This document shows positions 36,709 through 50,345 of a stretch of DNA of 64,000 nt, in pieces. Under the pieces are notes generated by a model, which did not search any database, was not told the origin of the DNA, and saw only the letters and a list, made by a program, of their open reading frames with translations. Positions within the stretch are counted from its first letter, which is position 1. Each line of letters starts with the position of its first letter. This stretch comes from Casuarius casuarius (Eukaryota; Chordata; Aves; Casuariiformes; Casuariidae), in the NCBI GenBank assembly GCA_003342895.1, contig PTFA01000111.1, positions 1,958,199-2,022,198 on the forward strand. Reading direction: 5' to 3'. Both the position numbers and the translations under genes were made by a program.

Positions 36709-38323
36709 CATGTAATGCCTTAATTTAAAAAGAAGTGATATAAAAAGAGGGAGGAGACAAAACAGCAAAATACTCATCCTTTTCACTTTGCTGCACCTGT
36801 AAAGAATTCTTAGATTTTGCATGAACAATCCATTGTAAAGTCTCATTGTTCTCTCTTTTGCAAGTGGTTAGAAGTTTCAGTCACCCTCAGAAATATGTTA
36901 AGTTATGCAAATGTAATGGATCCAGACAGTCAGTGAAGCATGATAACCACTCAGCAGATTAACTTTGCTAATATCCTCTCATGGACAAAGGAATGATAAC
37001 TGAAATGAATTTAAATGGAACATCAAACTTCTGTGTGTAGCACATGAATCCAGGAATACAGTATCATAAATATGTCATGTTTTAATGGGATATCACATCA
37101 AATTCAACCTATACCAGTAAGTGTTTTCACCTCTTTTCAAGCATTTGAAACACTTGAATATTTTCCTGCCAAACATCTGGTAACATAGATTAAAAACTGA
37201 GGATAGTAATAGTAAACTAATGGAAAATGTGATTGGTAAGACCATCTGAGTCAACTGCAGCTCCCTGTGGTCATAGACACTGTAAAACAGATGTTTAGTC
37301 CAGAGGGCCTCACATTGTGATCCACAAAACATTTTCCACTCCCTACGGCAAACAGGTTTTACCACTTCTATTGCAACTATAGCTTGGGAGAGGAAGAGAC
37401 AAACAGATCAAACACACTGCTAATGTTCTAAGTCTGTACAATATCAAGTTAAACTATTTCATACACCGTATAAAATATATGCCTCATAAATAGCAGAGAA
37501 GCACTTCTGCACAGCTTGAATTCTTTTATTTATATGGTTTCCTCTGTTACATAGCAATGTGAAATCATTTAGTTATACCTTTTTACAAGAAGTCTTGAAT
37601 AAAACTTGTCTTATATATTAGTCTTGCATCTGTTTTTACAAAATGCTCTTCTGATGCTTGTGACTTGGGAAGAAGGCCCTCAAAATCATAGGAATTAAAT
37701 TTTCCTAGTACTGTGAAAACTTTTTTGTATTTTTATTGACCAGAAAAATATGGGCATCATGCCACAGTAATAGCTGAACACAAATATATTCCACTAACTA
37801 TGACGGGAACGTAAACATATACTTGATGTTGAGACACACTACAGATATCTAAATTAGGTGTTTAAAACCAAAACCTATACTAATGACTTTGATAAGCTGT
37901 GGAATATGTGCAAATGTTCCTCTACTCTGCGAAAATTCCTTCTGAGGGAACATTCAGTTAACTTTACTACTTGTTCAAATCAACTGCTCGATATTTCTCT
38001 CCTGCTGTTGAATTTTCAGGGTTCAGAAGCTGATGAGTGATATTACTATGGGTGATACATGGTTTTACACAAATTTTCAAAACCTTTTACACAGAAAGTA
38101 GCCAAACATTCAAGAATATCATACTAAAATATACATTGAAAATATCTTGTCTAAATGGCAAACTTAAACATTCTGAAGATAAGAAATGCAAGGTTTAAGG
38201 AGCATCTGTTACAGAAGAAAGATATAAGCTACAACATTTAATGGGTATCATCACATAAGTAAAAACATTTTTCCTCTTTGACTAGACCACACAACAACTA
38301 ACATTAGAGATTAAAGAGAGCTC

Positions 38324-38353
38324 TTTTTTTTTTTTGGGGGGGGGAGGGGGGGA
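38324..38353. repeat. Poly-T / poly-G junction
   Basis: Twelve T followed directly by nine G, an A and seven G. It is hard to sequence and likely to contain length errors. Confidence 0.85.
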
Positions 38354-39412
38354 GAATAACAGCAACCAGAGAAATTGTTTAGTCAGTTGAGACAAACAGA
38401 TGAGCATATATTATAATGTAGAAAAACTTAAGAGCTCAGGACCGTGAAAGTCTAGGAATATGAATTCTGCACTGAGTTTATGTAGTAAGCAAAAATACTC
38501 AAGTTGGGAATGGGAGGGAACTCAGATTGGCAAAAGTTAATTTAACATTTTCAGGTTGTCATATTCAGTCTGCAGGGATTTTATATGATTTTCTGATGCT
38601 TATGGATGTGCCTACATTGGAATTTTAACTACTGGATTGGCATGAGTGCATCAATGCAGCTATTTAAAGAAGGCAAATCTCAAACCATGGCAACACCATG
38701 TGCATCAAGATATACTGCATAATGTAAATTAGACCTATATTGAGAGTTTGTACTAGTATGGCTATCACCCCAACATAGAGGAGAATTTCGCCATACACAA
38801 TAAAGCCACCTTCCTCAGAAAGAATGAGACATTAAAGGATGTCCCAATTCACAAAGCAATCTTAGCCTGGGCTTCAGCTATGGGCATCATTCTCCATTCC
38901 ACTGTGCTAGCATAGTTTTGCTGCAAGTATTCCCATTGCATACTGAAAACGTAAAAACTGTGTGAAATAAATTCAACAATTTTATAGAGTTTCCACTGTC
39001 TGCTCTTTACTAGCACAAACACTGCACATCGAGCAGGTTGCTTTACAAATTCTATAATGAAATACTTGCAAGAAAAAGATTGACAGATGCATAGCAAATA
39101 CAAATCTATTTCTGCTTTGCTGATGGCTGATTACATCCTGTGGAGTATTCCGTTCCCTGGAAAAAAGATTGTGAAGTTGCTTTCTCTTCTCAGATGCTAT
39201 ATGACATAACAGTTTCTGTTATGTGTGGACTCAATGCAGCTTCAGGCAAGTGAAGTATTCAAGAACTGGAATAATCTAGCGGGACCCTATCCTGTGAACA
39301 GAGTCAGATCAGTTCCTGCTGCAGTCTCAATTTTCGTGCGTTGGCTGGGCTAAGATAATGTAATGCACTATATTTATTCTCTTATATGATTTAAAAAGTG
39401 GCTTTTTAAAAA

Positions 39413-39475
39413 GTATCCTTTCCCCAATCTTATTGATTGGGGAATCAATCATATCTGTCCTTTTCTAAAGGATAC
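39413..39475. repeat. Nested inverted repeat (two stems)
   Basis: The inner stem TCCCCAATC (39421-39429) pairs with GATTGGGGA (39435-39443) over a 5-base loop. The outer stem GTATCCTT (39413-39420) pairs with AAGGATAC (39468-39475). Both stems are perfect. No function is assigned. Confidence 0.8.
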
Positions 39476-40254
39476 GTCATGTATGAAGAACAGAATTAGT
39501 CCTTAAGAGTCTAAGTTGGGCTGTTCAGGTCCAAATGTAGTTGTAAATTTGTTTTGATCAACCCAGTGATTGGATTTTGTCTGTGCTAGCCAACAGATTT
39601 AGCCAATTTATTCATCTGTGATGATAGTAAATATGAAATAAAGTTTCAATGGCTATGCCAAAGATAGAATGAACGTTTTTAGGCAGTGGATTAAGTATAA
39701 TGAATCTGATAAAAACAGAATGTAAGTATTTATCAAACATATAGCACCTAAGATGTAGAAAGGGTTATAGATAAGAATCAAAACAAAAATGCCTGGGTTT
39801 GGCACTTTTACTGGAATAATTTCCTAATTTTGACTGAGTAGTAAAAAGTTTAGAGGTTGTTTTGAAGCTGGTTCTTTAAATTTCTCTGAAATACAAGTGG
39901 TTTGCTTCCCAATTGTCCATCCCAGTATATTATTCATTGTTCATCATCTATTTTATTTAATTGTAATGAGTATTATTCTTTCAACCTTTTATATTTATTC
40001 TGACATTCTGGAATTCAAATGCCAAAATCTGTTCAGGAGTCTTGGTTATCACATGCTTATTCATATGCAAAAACTATGCTGGGTTTGATGTTTCTTGATT
40101 GCTGCTATCAACCTGCTCAATCAGGAAATATCATTGCTTAGGATAGCATCTTACATAGAGAATGGGAAAATCACCGTGGCAAGTTTTCAACTGAAGAGCA
40201 AAATTCTGATTCAATGATTAAGGAACTCTTATGAAAGAGTACCATTTATTTAGA

Positions 40255-40655
40255 CTAAATACAAAGTCTGATGAGCCAAAGGACTAAGGGGAGAAGAAGG
40301 AAAGGAGAAGACATGGTAACAGACTTCAAATAGATAAAGACAAAAGGTCTAAGGAAGGTCACAGTCTGTTCTCCAGGTCTATTATGAAATGTTTAGAAAT
40401 AATGGACTACAACCAAAGCAAGGAAGATTCAGGTCACATATTAGGAAGAACTTTCTGACTCATATAAAAACATACATTGGAATAAATTGCCTTGGGTGAC
40501 GGTGCAGTNTCCATCACTAGACTTCTCTAAGGACAAATTTAAAATATCCATCAAGGATGATATAAATGGCAAATAATTCTACCTTATACAAGAAGAGTGG
40601 ACTAGAAGGCCACTTGAGATCTCTTTCAGCCTTAAAATTTTATCACTTTAAGAGG
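40255..40655 (+). mobile_element. Old CR1/L3-like LINE 3' region
   Basis: A plus-strand copy of the amniote-wide CR1/L3-type 3' region: 'gacatggtaacagacttcaa', 'ggaagattcaggtcacatat', 'taggaagaactttctgactc', 'ggaataaattgccttgggtg', 'agagtggactagaaggccac' and the end 'ctctttcagccttaaaattt'. The order fits the family throughout, but divergence is high, so it is an old insertion. There is no open frame. One N lies near 40509. Confidence 0.82.
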
Positions 40656-42299
40656 TAAGGTAGGAAAATAATCAGAATTTTAGAGTTAGTTCCTGTATGA
40701 CATTATAAAAAGTATAAGAGCTTGAGAAATATTTTTATGATTGTATTTGTTTACAGCATTTTTGAGATCTTACTATGATTTTCCCCTAAACTGCTACATG
40801 AGAATTTCATCAACATAATTTTTTCAATGATTGGATATCAAATGCTGTTGATAAAGTAAATGTTGTACTGCTTTGTTCTATTCACCATGCTTTAAAACTA
40901 TTAGTGTATTTTTAGGTCTTTATTGTTCTTTTTTCTTTTTTGGTACTTCTGCACAAAGCTCTGTTTCTGAAGACTTTGTAACTTTTTCTCATTTAAGAAT
41001 GGTCTGTATAAAGAAAAAAAATGCTGCCATATACTTCCGTTGTTTCATTTCTGCTTTGAAGATACATTAAATTGGCCTCTACTTCTCTGATAATTAGAGA
41101 ATATCTTATATTGAAATAAGCCAAGGTACATACCTCTCCAGAGTTCCTCTTATTGCAGCTAATACATATTTTATTGCTAAAATTTTACAAGTATTTCAGC
41201 TAAAGTTACATAAAAATCTTACTGACAAGAAGAAAGCTGTAGCAAGGAAAAAACAATTGTTTACTCCTTGTGTTAAGATAAATATCTAAGCTATTTATAA
41301 AAAATGTCCCAAGTGGATGCGTAATAAAGAAAATGAGAACTCCTCATAAAAAGGAATAACATGTGATGCCTCTACTTTGCTATATTCTCCTGTTGATATA
41401 TCTACAATCCCTTTTTAATACTTGTATCAAAAATAAATAAAACTACAGTGCAACATCAAAGGATATAATGACAGGGTACTTGAATAAAATGTCCTTAGTC
41501 AATGAAACCAGATTGTTGATCTCTTTTTCATGAATTGATTGAAGTGATTTGAAAAAAGTAGTTCAGTTTTTGTTCCCACCATTTCTAGGACAGTTTGCTC
41601 CTCCACAGCTGTATTGTTTTAAAGACAGGAAAACATCTAAGTTGACACCCATATTTGTTACTTTTAGGCTATACTCATATGTTCTTCTGCCAATATTGGG
41701 ATATCGACTTGAATAGCTTTCTGATACTTTATCTTAGTTTAAATAGCTCTCTTTTCCCCCTCATGGATACTGCCTTCTCTCTATGTCCTCCCTTAGTGAA
41801 TTTAAACAGCAATTACATTCAGTGCCAGCTTTCTTTGCTAGGCTAACCATGATATACTCCTTTTATTTCCAGTTACCTGCTCATTATAGCAGCATTATCT
41901 CTATCTGCTTTAGTCTGAATTCATGCTTTTCATTATTAAATGGAATTATAAATCTTACTTCAGGTAAGATCTCACCAGTGTCTACTATCTCTAATTTAAC
42001 TATCTTTCTTGATACATCCTACAATAGTATTTGCCTTTTCACAGCTTCACCACACATCACTATTCCACCTCCTTTTTCTTCTAAAGAATTTTTCAGTTAT
42101 CACCTTGAACCTTGTAGCAGAAATTTGTATTATTTTCCAAGTATTGCATTCTGCATCATCCTAGAATGATACCATCAGCATGTAGACATCTAGATTTTCA
42201 CGTATGATACCTTCATCCCTAGGATATCAACATTTAGTTGCAGTTCTAACTCCCCCTCTTCTAGCTTACTGCATTAGCAGATTCTTACTTTAGTATTGA
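40656..42299. other. Unannotated AT-rich DNA
   Basis: No gene is recognised. The right half (41650-42170) is pyrimidine-rich with a 128-codon plus-strand frame at 41783-42169. It may be more of the decayed minus-strand LINE that is clear from 42300, but I cannot show it. Confidence 0.4.
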
Positions 42300-42725
42300 A
42301 GTAATCGATAAAAAATATTTAATAAAATCTGTCCAAAGATTGATTCTTTACAAATTTTATTGCAATTCTCCTTAGCCCAATGTTCACCCTCCCAGTATAC
42401 ACCAGATGTCAGTTTGTTTTTGTTTGCTCTTTGATCCATTCCTCATTTTTATAGTTCTTCTACTGCTCATCTTCTTTATATTGAATAGTAATTCTTATGG
42501 TAATACATTCAATGTGTCACTGAAGTCAAGAAAGATAGGACACAATGCATTTTATTAATCTAGAAAATAAATCATCTTATCAAAGAAAGATATTAGAAAA
42601 CAGTATCACAGAAGTTTTCGTCATATTCAGATGGAGCTTCCTGTGTTTCAGTTTGTGCCCGTTGCCTCTAGTCCTGTCACTGGCCATCACAAAGCATGTC
42701 AATGCTTACATTTTGCAAACTCACA
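42300..42725 (-). mobile_element. Old CR1-type LINE fragment
   Basis: On the plus strand, inverted CR1-type sequence runs from the reverse transcriptase side ('tcactgaagtcaagaaagat', then an A/T-rich block ending 'ttatcaaagaaagatatta') into the 3'-region block 'attcagatggagcttcctgt' and 'gtttgtgcccgttgcctcta' (about 42626-42675). The copy is heavily decayed and could begin further left, near 42000. The terminal part beyond 42725 was not recognised. Confidence 0.7.
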
Positions 42726-45700
42726 CTGCATTTTATTTCATTGTTTTATGACCTATATATTTAATATTTACTTGTTCTTTGGTACAAGAGTTGTTTTAAG
42801 CATTGAGTGTTAGTTATGTCTGACTAATGAGCCATTTATTCATGGTTTAATGCTGAAGTCTCAGTGTTCTTTTATTCCTAAGGTTGGTACAATTTCTGTA
42901 CTTCTATTCAATGATCAACATCAATAGTTTTATTGAAAATCACATTAAAGTATTTAATTTGGAGTCATGCTGGATTATCTTCAACATGTAATTAATTTTT
43001 GTGGTATCAAAGCAACTTTTTTTTTCATTTCTTTTTATTTTATTTGCAATTTCTAAGTTATATATTCTCCTTAATATATAACTTACCTATCATTAAATGA
43101 ATTATTTGAGACTTAAACATTATTCCTGATTGCATTTCTACTCTTTACTTTTCTCATTTCTATACCATCCTGTATGTCAATGTTAATGGTCCCTAGTTTT
43201 ATTTATTTATTTTTTTTAAGATACAGCTTACTGTGATTGCTTTTCTGTCNCTCAACCTCCACGACCTCCACTGACTTGTGAGTCTCCTTCATGCTCACTG
43301 TGAGGAGATGGAGGTCGTGTTCAGCCTAAGGTAACATCAGCAGGGACCTAAGGATGCGACAGTTGTCTCCTGAGTATTGCTTCTGCTGTTTCATCCCAGT
43401 CACATTTTGCTGCTGCCTCCCCATTACAGCATCAGCTCCCCTCCAAGCACGACTGCTGCTTTCTCAGCCCAAGGAGGAAGTGCTGTCATAAAGATCATTC
43501 TTCTGGCTGTGTGTGTGAGCAAACTGAAAAAGGCCAGGGCTCATTTCCCGACACTGAGGCAAATGGCACAGTTTGACTTGTGTCCATATTAGCTTAACTC
43601 TCTTTCCCTTCAGAATAAGGCAGTCTGGCTGATGCTCTCCATTGGGGATACTTGCTCTTCAGGCTATGAAGCAAAACGGATGGTCACAGGAGAACACTCA
43701 AGACTATATTGCAGCTGTGCTTAGTTTACTAGTAAACAGGCAGCTAGGTATCTATCTCAGACCAAGTGGTGCAATGTGATCATGTCACCCTTGCAAAGCC
43801 TTCAGTCCCTTTTTGGCCTCATTTAGAATGCTCTCGCCCAAAACTATAACTGTTATTTTGTGCATGCTTTCTTTTAGGTTATAGTGTCCAAATTAAAGCA
43901 CCTGTGCAGCAACACATAGAGTGAAATTTTTATAGCATGAAATTCTTAATACGTTTTCCATGTCCTGAAGTTTGGCATGAGAAAAGGTGGAGGTACTTTC
44001 CACTTCTACACCTGCTGAGACCATGGTAGAGGAACTTTTAGGACAAAGGCAGCCAAATTAGTTGCAATCCCATCCATACTGTCAGTGGGCAGCACTGTGT
44101 CTGAAATGCCTCTGAATCAGAGCCACAGCTAGACTTAGTTCAGAGGGAACTAGATGGTTTTCTCGAAAAGGCAAAAAAGGAAGTGAGCTATACTTTTGCA
44201 AGGAGGACTATCAGGGACCAAGAGCTAGGAATGAAAGGTAAGTTATGAAACAGTGTAGTCATATTCTAAGGAAACTCCAGAGTTTGTAGCATGCATTTTA
44301 TTTTAATTTTACTGAGCCACAAGCAATATGTTTCATCCATAAAGAATGAATACTTTCTTTCCNTCTTCATCTTTTATCTTCCTTTCTCTACTTTTTTCTG
44401 ATCTGTATCTTAAAATTCATCACCTTTGTCGTAAATGTTGAACTCTGTTCTCTCCCCACCCTCCTCTTCCACAACTTTCTTCTACAGTTTTTCCACAATG
44501 ACATCTTGAAGCTCCTAAATATCTATTACAGATTACTTTTTTCTCTCATTCTTTACATATGAAGGAAGAGCATGAGATATCTAACTAGAATCACAGAATG
44601 TTTTTTTTTTTATTTATCCTGTTGTATGTTTTATTAATCTAGTTAAAATGTGCAGTTTTTTAGAATGTCTGTGAATTATTTTTCTACTAACAGAATGGCC
44701 AGCAGACTATTTTTTGAAATGCTTGGAGTTTACAGTCAATTATAATTTGGCTTACAATAATCTGTAGGCAGTTACATTTCTTGAAAGCATGCCCTAATTT
44801 CAAAGAGGAATCTTAACAGGTTGCATATGTATATATTTATACATACACATACATATATAAATTTAATATTTTAGCAATGGATTGCAAGATGTCTCTTCAA
44901 AGCATTATCCAAATCTATTCTTCATAGTTGATTCTTATTGTGCAGTTAATTTCTCACATCATGCATATATTTAAATAAGAAAACTTTTTTCCCCTACACT
45001 ATTATTAAATATTATCTGTAATTAGTTCCTAATAATTTCTTATAAAAGAATAATCACAGACTCTCACACAGTTCAGAAGCACATGGCTTCTCATTTTAGA
45101 ACTGTATTATAAAATACTGTTTTAAATTGATTTACAATAATAAGGGATATTCCAACATTATTTCAGTTCCTTTTTTCCCCATAATTTGAGGTTCATAGGA
45201 ATATAAAAGATGTAGGGAGCAAATGCCTGATAAAACTACAGCAAGTTAATTAACACATAATTAAACTTGAAAATGTCAGAAGAAAAAATAAAAATGTCAA
45301 GTCATTTTCAACTATCTTATCCCTCATATAATTAGAAAACTAATAATGACAGCATAATATTTTTCAACTGGAAATTAAGGATCCAAAAATAAAAATATCC
45401 ACGATTTACCACCTTTTCTCCTTTCGTTTGCCACAAAGCTCCATTTTCCTCTCCCCTACTCTTCTTTCTGACCTGTTTTTTTCTCCCAAATAATTCGTGA
45501 GTTATTCTAAAGTAATCTCAAGATTTTAAATCTGAGAACATTGGTTATTTTATTATTATCTTTTTTTTAATAGTCCCCTTAAATAATGACCAATGAGGAG
45601 AAAATAAATTTGGAATTCAAAGCCAGGGAAAAAGACTATTTAAAAATATCCTGGTGTCAAGACTATTTCTTACCATGCAGAAATAAATTTGATTTCACGT

Positions 45701-46944
45701 TAAATTTTTCTTTTCTGAGCCTGCAGCCAGACATCATGGAAAGTAGCTGACTAGCTGTGTTTCTGAGTGGTGAAGTGTGAAAGGCCAAAAAACAATCCTA
45801 CTGAGAAAAGCAATGGGCTTGGCAGGTATATGTGCATCATTGCTTGCTTGCTGAATGTTTGCGCTAGGAGAATAGTATGTGTTATGGATGGCAGTTATTA
45901 TTGAGATGTATTACAACTAAGAGCTTTTCTGTACCATCAATATTTAAATAGAACTTACCACTGAAATTAGTGGCAAGGTCTGATTAAAAATTGATTGCGT
46001 ACTAAGGGCCCCCAAGGACATTTGGTAGTGAACTGGTCACCACTTGTAGATATATTTTTAGCAAGAACAAACGATCACTTCTTGAATAAAATCCACTGGG
46101 GGGGAAAAAAAAAAAACCCCGTATTTATTTAAATCCACAAAGTAACGAATCATTTTTACTGAGCTATAGTAATCCATATCAAGTATATGAAATAGAACAT
46201 TTTCTATTATATATAAACTCACTGATAAGCTAATTCAGTCTTCAGTTGCTAAATGTAACTTCCTTTTAAAAAATCCTGTAATTCTTTAAAACTACTCTGT
46301 TTTTATACTATAAATACCCAAACAATACATTAAATTAATATTGCCAATCAAAAATATTTTCCCCTCCTCCCAAACAAATAGAATATGTGATGTTGATGAC
46401 AGTGCCTTACTCATTCTATCAGTAATACTCTAGTGTGAACAGAATGGTTAAAGAATGCTTTTCACTTCCTCTCCCTCAAATATATGTCATACGTTTAATA
46501 TTATGCTGAGGCATATAAGTACTGTACTCTGTCACCTCTTTTACTCATTTGAGTTTGCTAGTACTGTTTCCATCATACTTCAGTACGATGTACTTCAGAA
46601 GTGCTGATGAGATGAACTTGTTCTTAGAGAAAACATCTAGAAGTGCACAAACATACAGTGAAAGGCCAGCATTTAGACTCCACTTATTTCAGAGGTCAGT
46701 GTGAAAGAAGGACCACCCTTGTGGGGGTAACCTATTTTTTCTGCAGCAGCTCAGAATTCCTTACAGCTTATCTTTTTCTTTGTTCGCTGTCTTTGCATAG
46801 TGTATCGTGGCCACACTAATGCAAAGATTTCTACATCTGTGTCTACATCCTGCCTCTACATCTGACACTTGGATCAAAAATGGAGTGTTTAAAAAAAAAA
46901 AAATTAAAGCCCTGTTTTCTTTTCTTTTTTTTTCCTAAAGTTTT
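42726..46944. other. Unannotated AT-rich DNA
   Basis: No gene is recognised. A GC-richer patch at 43250-43600 includes an inverted repeat (43260-43319). Simple tracts include TA-rich DNA near 44826-44870 and a G/A/C homopolymer cluster at about 46099-46120. Confidence 0.5.
43260..43319. repeat. 11-bp inverted repeat
   Basis: CACGACCTCCA (43260-43270) pairs perfectly with TGGAGGTCGTG (43309-43319) across a 38-base loop. It lies in a locally GC-richer patch. Function unknown. Confidence 0.8.
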
Positions 46945-47047
46945 NNNNNNNNNNNNNNNNNNNNNNNNNNNNNNNNNNNNNNNNNNNNNNNNNNNNNNNN
47001 NNNNNNNNNNNNNNNNNCCTGTTTTCTTTTCTTTTTTTTTTTTTTTT
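46911..47047. other. Assembly gap with repeated flanks
   Basis: Seventy-three N occupy 46945-47017. The sequence 'cctgttttcttttctttttt' occurs just left of the gap (from about 46911) and again directly right of it (from 47018). The gap is probably a failed join at a T-rich tract, with the same bases represented twice. Confidence 0.85.
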
Positions 47048-50000
47048 GTCTAACTATGTTTATGGACTTGTCTTAAAACTGTTATGCCAAATTATAATAC
47101 TTGTACCATCTACAAAGGAACAGACATTTTTTCTTGCTTTGAGAAGCCATGAATCTCCCTTTTTGTCATGCTGAAAAACAATGGCCTTGAAACAATTCAG
47201 GAACATGTTTTCTCCTAATTCCTGCTGTGCAAGAACTGTTGGAGTGTTGCATACTCTTGGCAATGAAAGAGGAAAGACAGGTTCTCTCTCTTTATCACCA
47301 ACCCATTCAAGGTATTAGAAAACTTCAGCTAGCCACAATGAGCTTTAGATCAAGCTATAATTATAGGAAATTAATGGGCTGGAAGTTGGAATAATCATGA
47401 TTGTCATTTTCATTCATAAGCTCTTATCAAGTGTTATATTCAATGACCCTAAACATGCTTGTTTGCTTTTTTCTTTCTCTCCAGCTCCACTTTCCTTTTT
47501 ATCCTTAATAATTCATAGAATCCTTTGTACATCCATAATTGACTCATCTGTATTTTGTATAGACTCTTCTTCCAATTCGTATATTTTAGTGTATTGCACT
47601 TTGTTCATTGGCTTCCTGAATTCAGTCAAATTTAACTTCCTGAAATTGAATATCCTAGTACTGTTGAATTATACAGTGCTATTTGTTATGATATATGTAA
47701 GTAGCTCATGGTCACAGCTTCCAAGCTCTTTTTAAATTTCAGTCATTTCTGTTGCAAAGAAATGCCCCTCTGTTTAACTTTAGTTATATTTTTCAATGGT
47801 TTTTANTCAGTCATATTCAAGACTATCATAGTTTCTTATTTTAAATGGAAAGGAATTATTTCTATAAATTTTCCAAAAACCTTAGGTCCACAATATCCAC
47901 ATGCTATTTCACTGTTAGGTCTGACAATCTAACAGTTTCTTTTATATTCATTTTGTACACTGAAGTCTCTGGTACAATATGCAATCAGCTTGTAATGATG
48001 TTTCCTTTGTTTTGCTTTAATTTCCTTTGTGGCTTTGAAATCAAAGCAGAAGTTATTAAAACAATGGAATTGAGAAAATTATTTTAATTTGATAATGTCA
48101 CAAATGAGTAGAAGAAATTTGTAACATATTACCATAGAATATGAAAACAGAGCTGCATTGTTTCTTGCTTTTATCAGTAGGAGACAAAAAAAAATGTTGA
48201 CACTACAATGCAAATGTTGCTGTCTGAGCCTATCTGCACTGTTTAATCTAAGAGGGAAATACAGCCTCTTCCCCCAGATATGTTAGTTTGTAAAAGATGT
48301 GACAATTTAGCTAAAACAGTTGATAAAAAAAGGAATTTTTAAATGGTGTTTGTATTTCTATTTTGCATAGATTTTAAAGTCTCCACTGGAGGTGAATGAA
48401 CTTACAAGTCACTATTTGACAACAACTGCCCTACATCAGCCAAATCTAATTTTGAATAAGACCAATATGTAGAGACCTGCAGCACTGAAGTTTCTAGGGA
48501 TCCATTTTTAGCATAAGAGCAGCTGAAGAGTTTGTTGGAGCTTGGATTAAAGAGGCAGAGAAAGTAGCTGGCACACAAAGTCTTAAACAGTTCCCAGCCA
48601 CCCAGCTGACATTTCACTTTTGACCTTGAGTGATATGCCATTTCTCCCTGCAAAGATGTTCAACTTGCACCTACAAGTTCCCCTGGTGACAAAAAAAGTG
48701 ATAAAAACCATGTTTCACTTACTGTTTCCTACAGTGANTTTAGCATTACTTGCATTCATCTTACAAGCCCTCTGGAGTAATGACAAGTGCTCCTGTAGAC
48801 CTCTCCAAGCCCTACCTAATCCAGATGCGAACAGCTCGAAATTGCAGTATCCACTGTGGCAAGGGTCAGGGTTAGCTCTGTCAGGGAGAGACAATGAATG
48901 CTCATCCAAAGAGAAATACTATATATTTATATTCTATGCTCATCAGCTGCAGGAAGAGCTTGCATTTTTCCTTCATATACTCTTGATGAATCATGCTTCT
49001 TTCATTTCATGCCCAAACGTACATAAGCTTGCTAGGCACTACTTAATAATTGTTTGGTTTCTTTCCAGAGATGTCTCTAATATGCTGCTTTGTAGATCAG
49101 TATGGAATTAAAAAGGAATGTTCCTAGATTAAGTGATTAATTATCATAATTACAGAAATGACACAATTGGAAAAGTAAATTGTCANGTGCCTACTTATAC
49201 TTGCTTATATCTATCATTTACGATCAATTCTCATAGGCTGGAAAATAAAATATTTTCCTTATCACCTAACTTGTGCGTTGAATCATCAATATATTTTCAG
49301 TGGAAAAAATATAAAAAATGTTTAATTCACATTAGTTTCCACTGCATTTGGATTATGTAGTTGCTCTAAGGAAACAGAAAGAATTTAATAAGCAGATGCC
49401 TGCTTGTTGAAGATGACCTCTTCTGTCTCCTTCCCATGACCACAGAATGGATAACACTTGCTGTCAATACCAGCAGTAATTTTCAAATAAAAGATAGACG
49501 CAGAGCATCAGACCCACACTGTTTTAGGAAACAAGATAACTAGGTAAAATGACTACCTGTGGACATGTTTAGTGTCCTAGTTGGATAGGATATTAAAGTA
49601 ACTGTCCATTATACTCTTAACAGCTATAATCTCATACAGTGCTATTCACCAAATGGTTCTGTGCTCCTGTAATAGCACTGGGCAGGGTCCTGTGGCTCAG
49701 CTCAATTAAAGCTACTCTNACAGGGCAAGACTATTTTGGCAGACAGTACTATTGCTCTTTCATATAAAAGAGNCCTGGGAACACAATAAGCAATCTCTGC
49801 ACCATAATGGGTGAAACAGAGCTAATGTTCAGTGATGCAGTACAGATTTACTAAACTAATGCCAGTTGACTGTGCTTGGACATACTATACATAGCTTTCT
49901 GGAAATGGGTTCACATTTTAGTACCATGCTGACNACATCTCAGTTCTGCTGCTTCAATCCTGTAGTGCATGTGAAACAGAGATCGAGACAAAATGTTAGC

Positions 50001-50237
50001 TAGAGATTTACATGTAAAATTAGCTTTGAGATAATAAAAAATCCAACAAGGGAATGGACCATTATTTCTCTTATTTTCTTGCTGGCATATGAATTCATCC
50101 TCTATTTTTCTTTTTCCTCCTCCTTTTCTTTTTTCTTTTTCATTTTATTCTGTTTTTCTTGGAATATAAAGTAAAAGTCATATGTAATTTACCAGAAGAT
50201 TAAAGTCATTGCCATTACTTATATGTGATATTGCTTT

Positions 50238-50345
50238 TCATTATATATATATGTATATATGAAAAAGTGTGTCTATATCTATATTATATGTATAACTAAA
50301 TCTATATCATCTATATTNATCTCTATATATCTATCATAGATATTT
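50238..50345. repeat. AT-rich (TA)n / TCTATA-rich tract
   Basis: Imperfect TATATA and ATCTAT units over about 110 bases, with one N. Confidence 0.75.

Larger units (their letters stand above)
35169..40254. other. Unannotated unique AT-rich DNA
   Basis: No gene or transposon is recognised. Contents include poly-T at 36687-36708, a T/G homopolymer junction at 38324-38353 and a nested inverted repeat at 39413-39475. Minus-strand frames at 36520-36846, 37093-37365 and 38849-39103 are open for 84-108 codons but have no recognisable domains. Confidence 0.5.

Noticed and set aside
36520..36846. 108-codon minus-strand frame with a poly-Lys stretch
   Set aside because: The Lys run is translation of a poly-T tract. 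The rest is typical AT-rich noise.
44587..44599. 'aatcacagaatg' as an inverted CR1 3' terminus
   Set aside because: It is followed by poly-T and no further CR1 sequence.
48620..49111. Longest open frame in the window (163 codons, plus strand) as a gene
   Set aside because: It contains an N codon, shows no domain, and competing open frames occupy the other strand. Length alone is compatible with chance.
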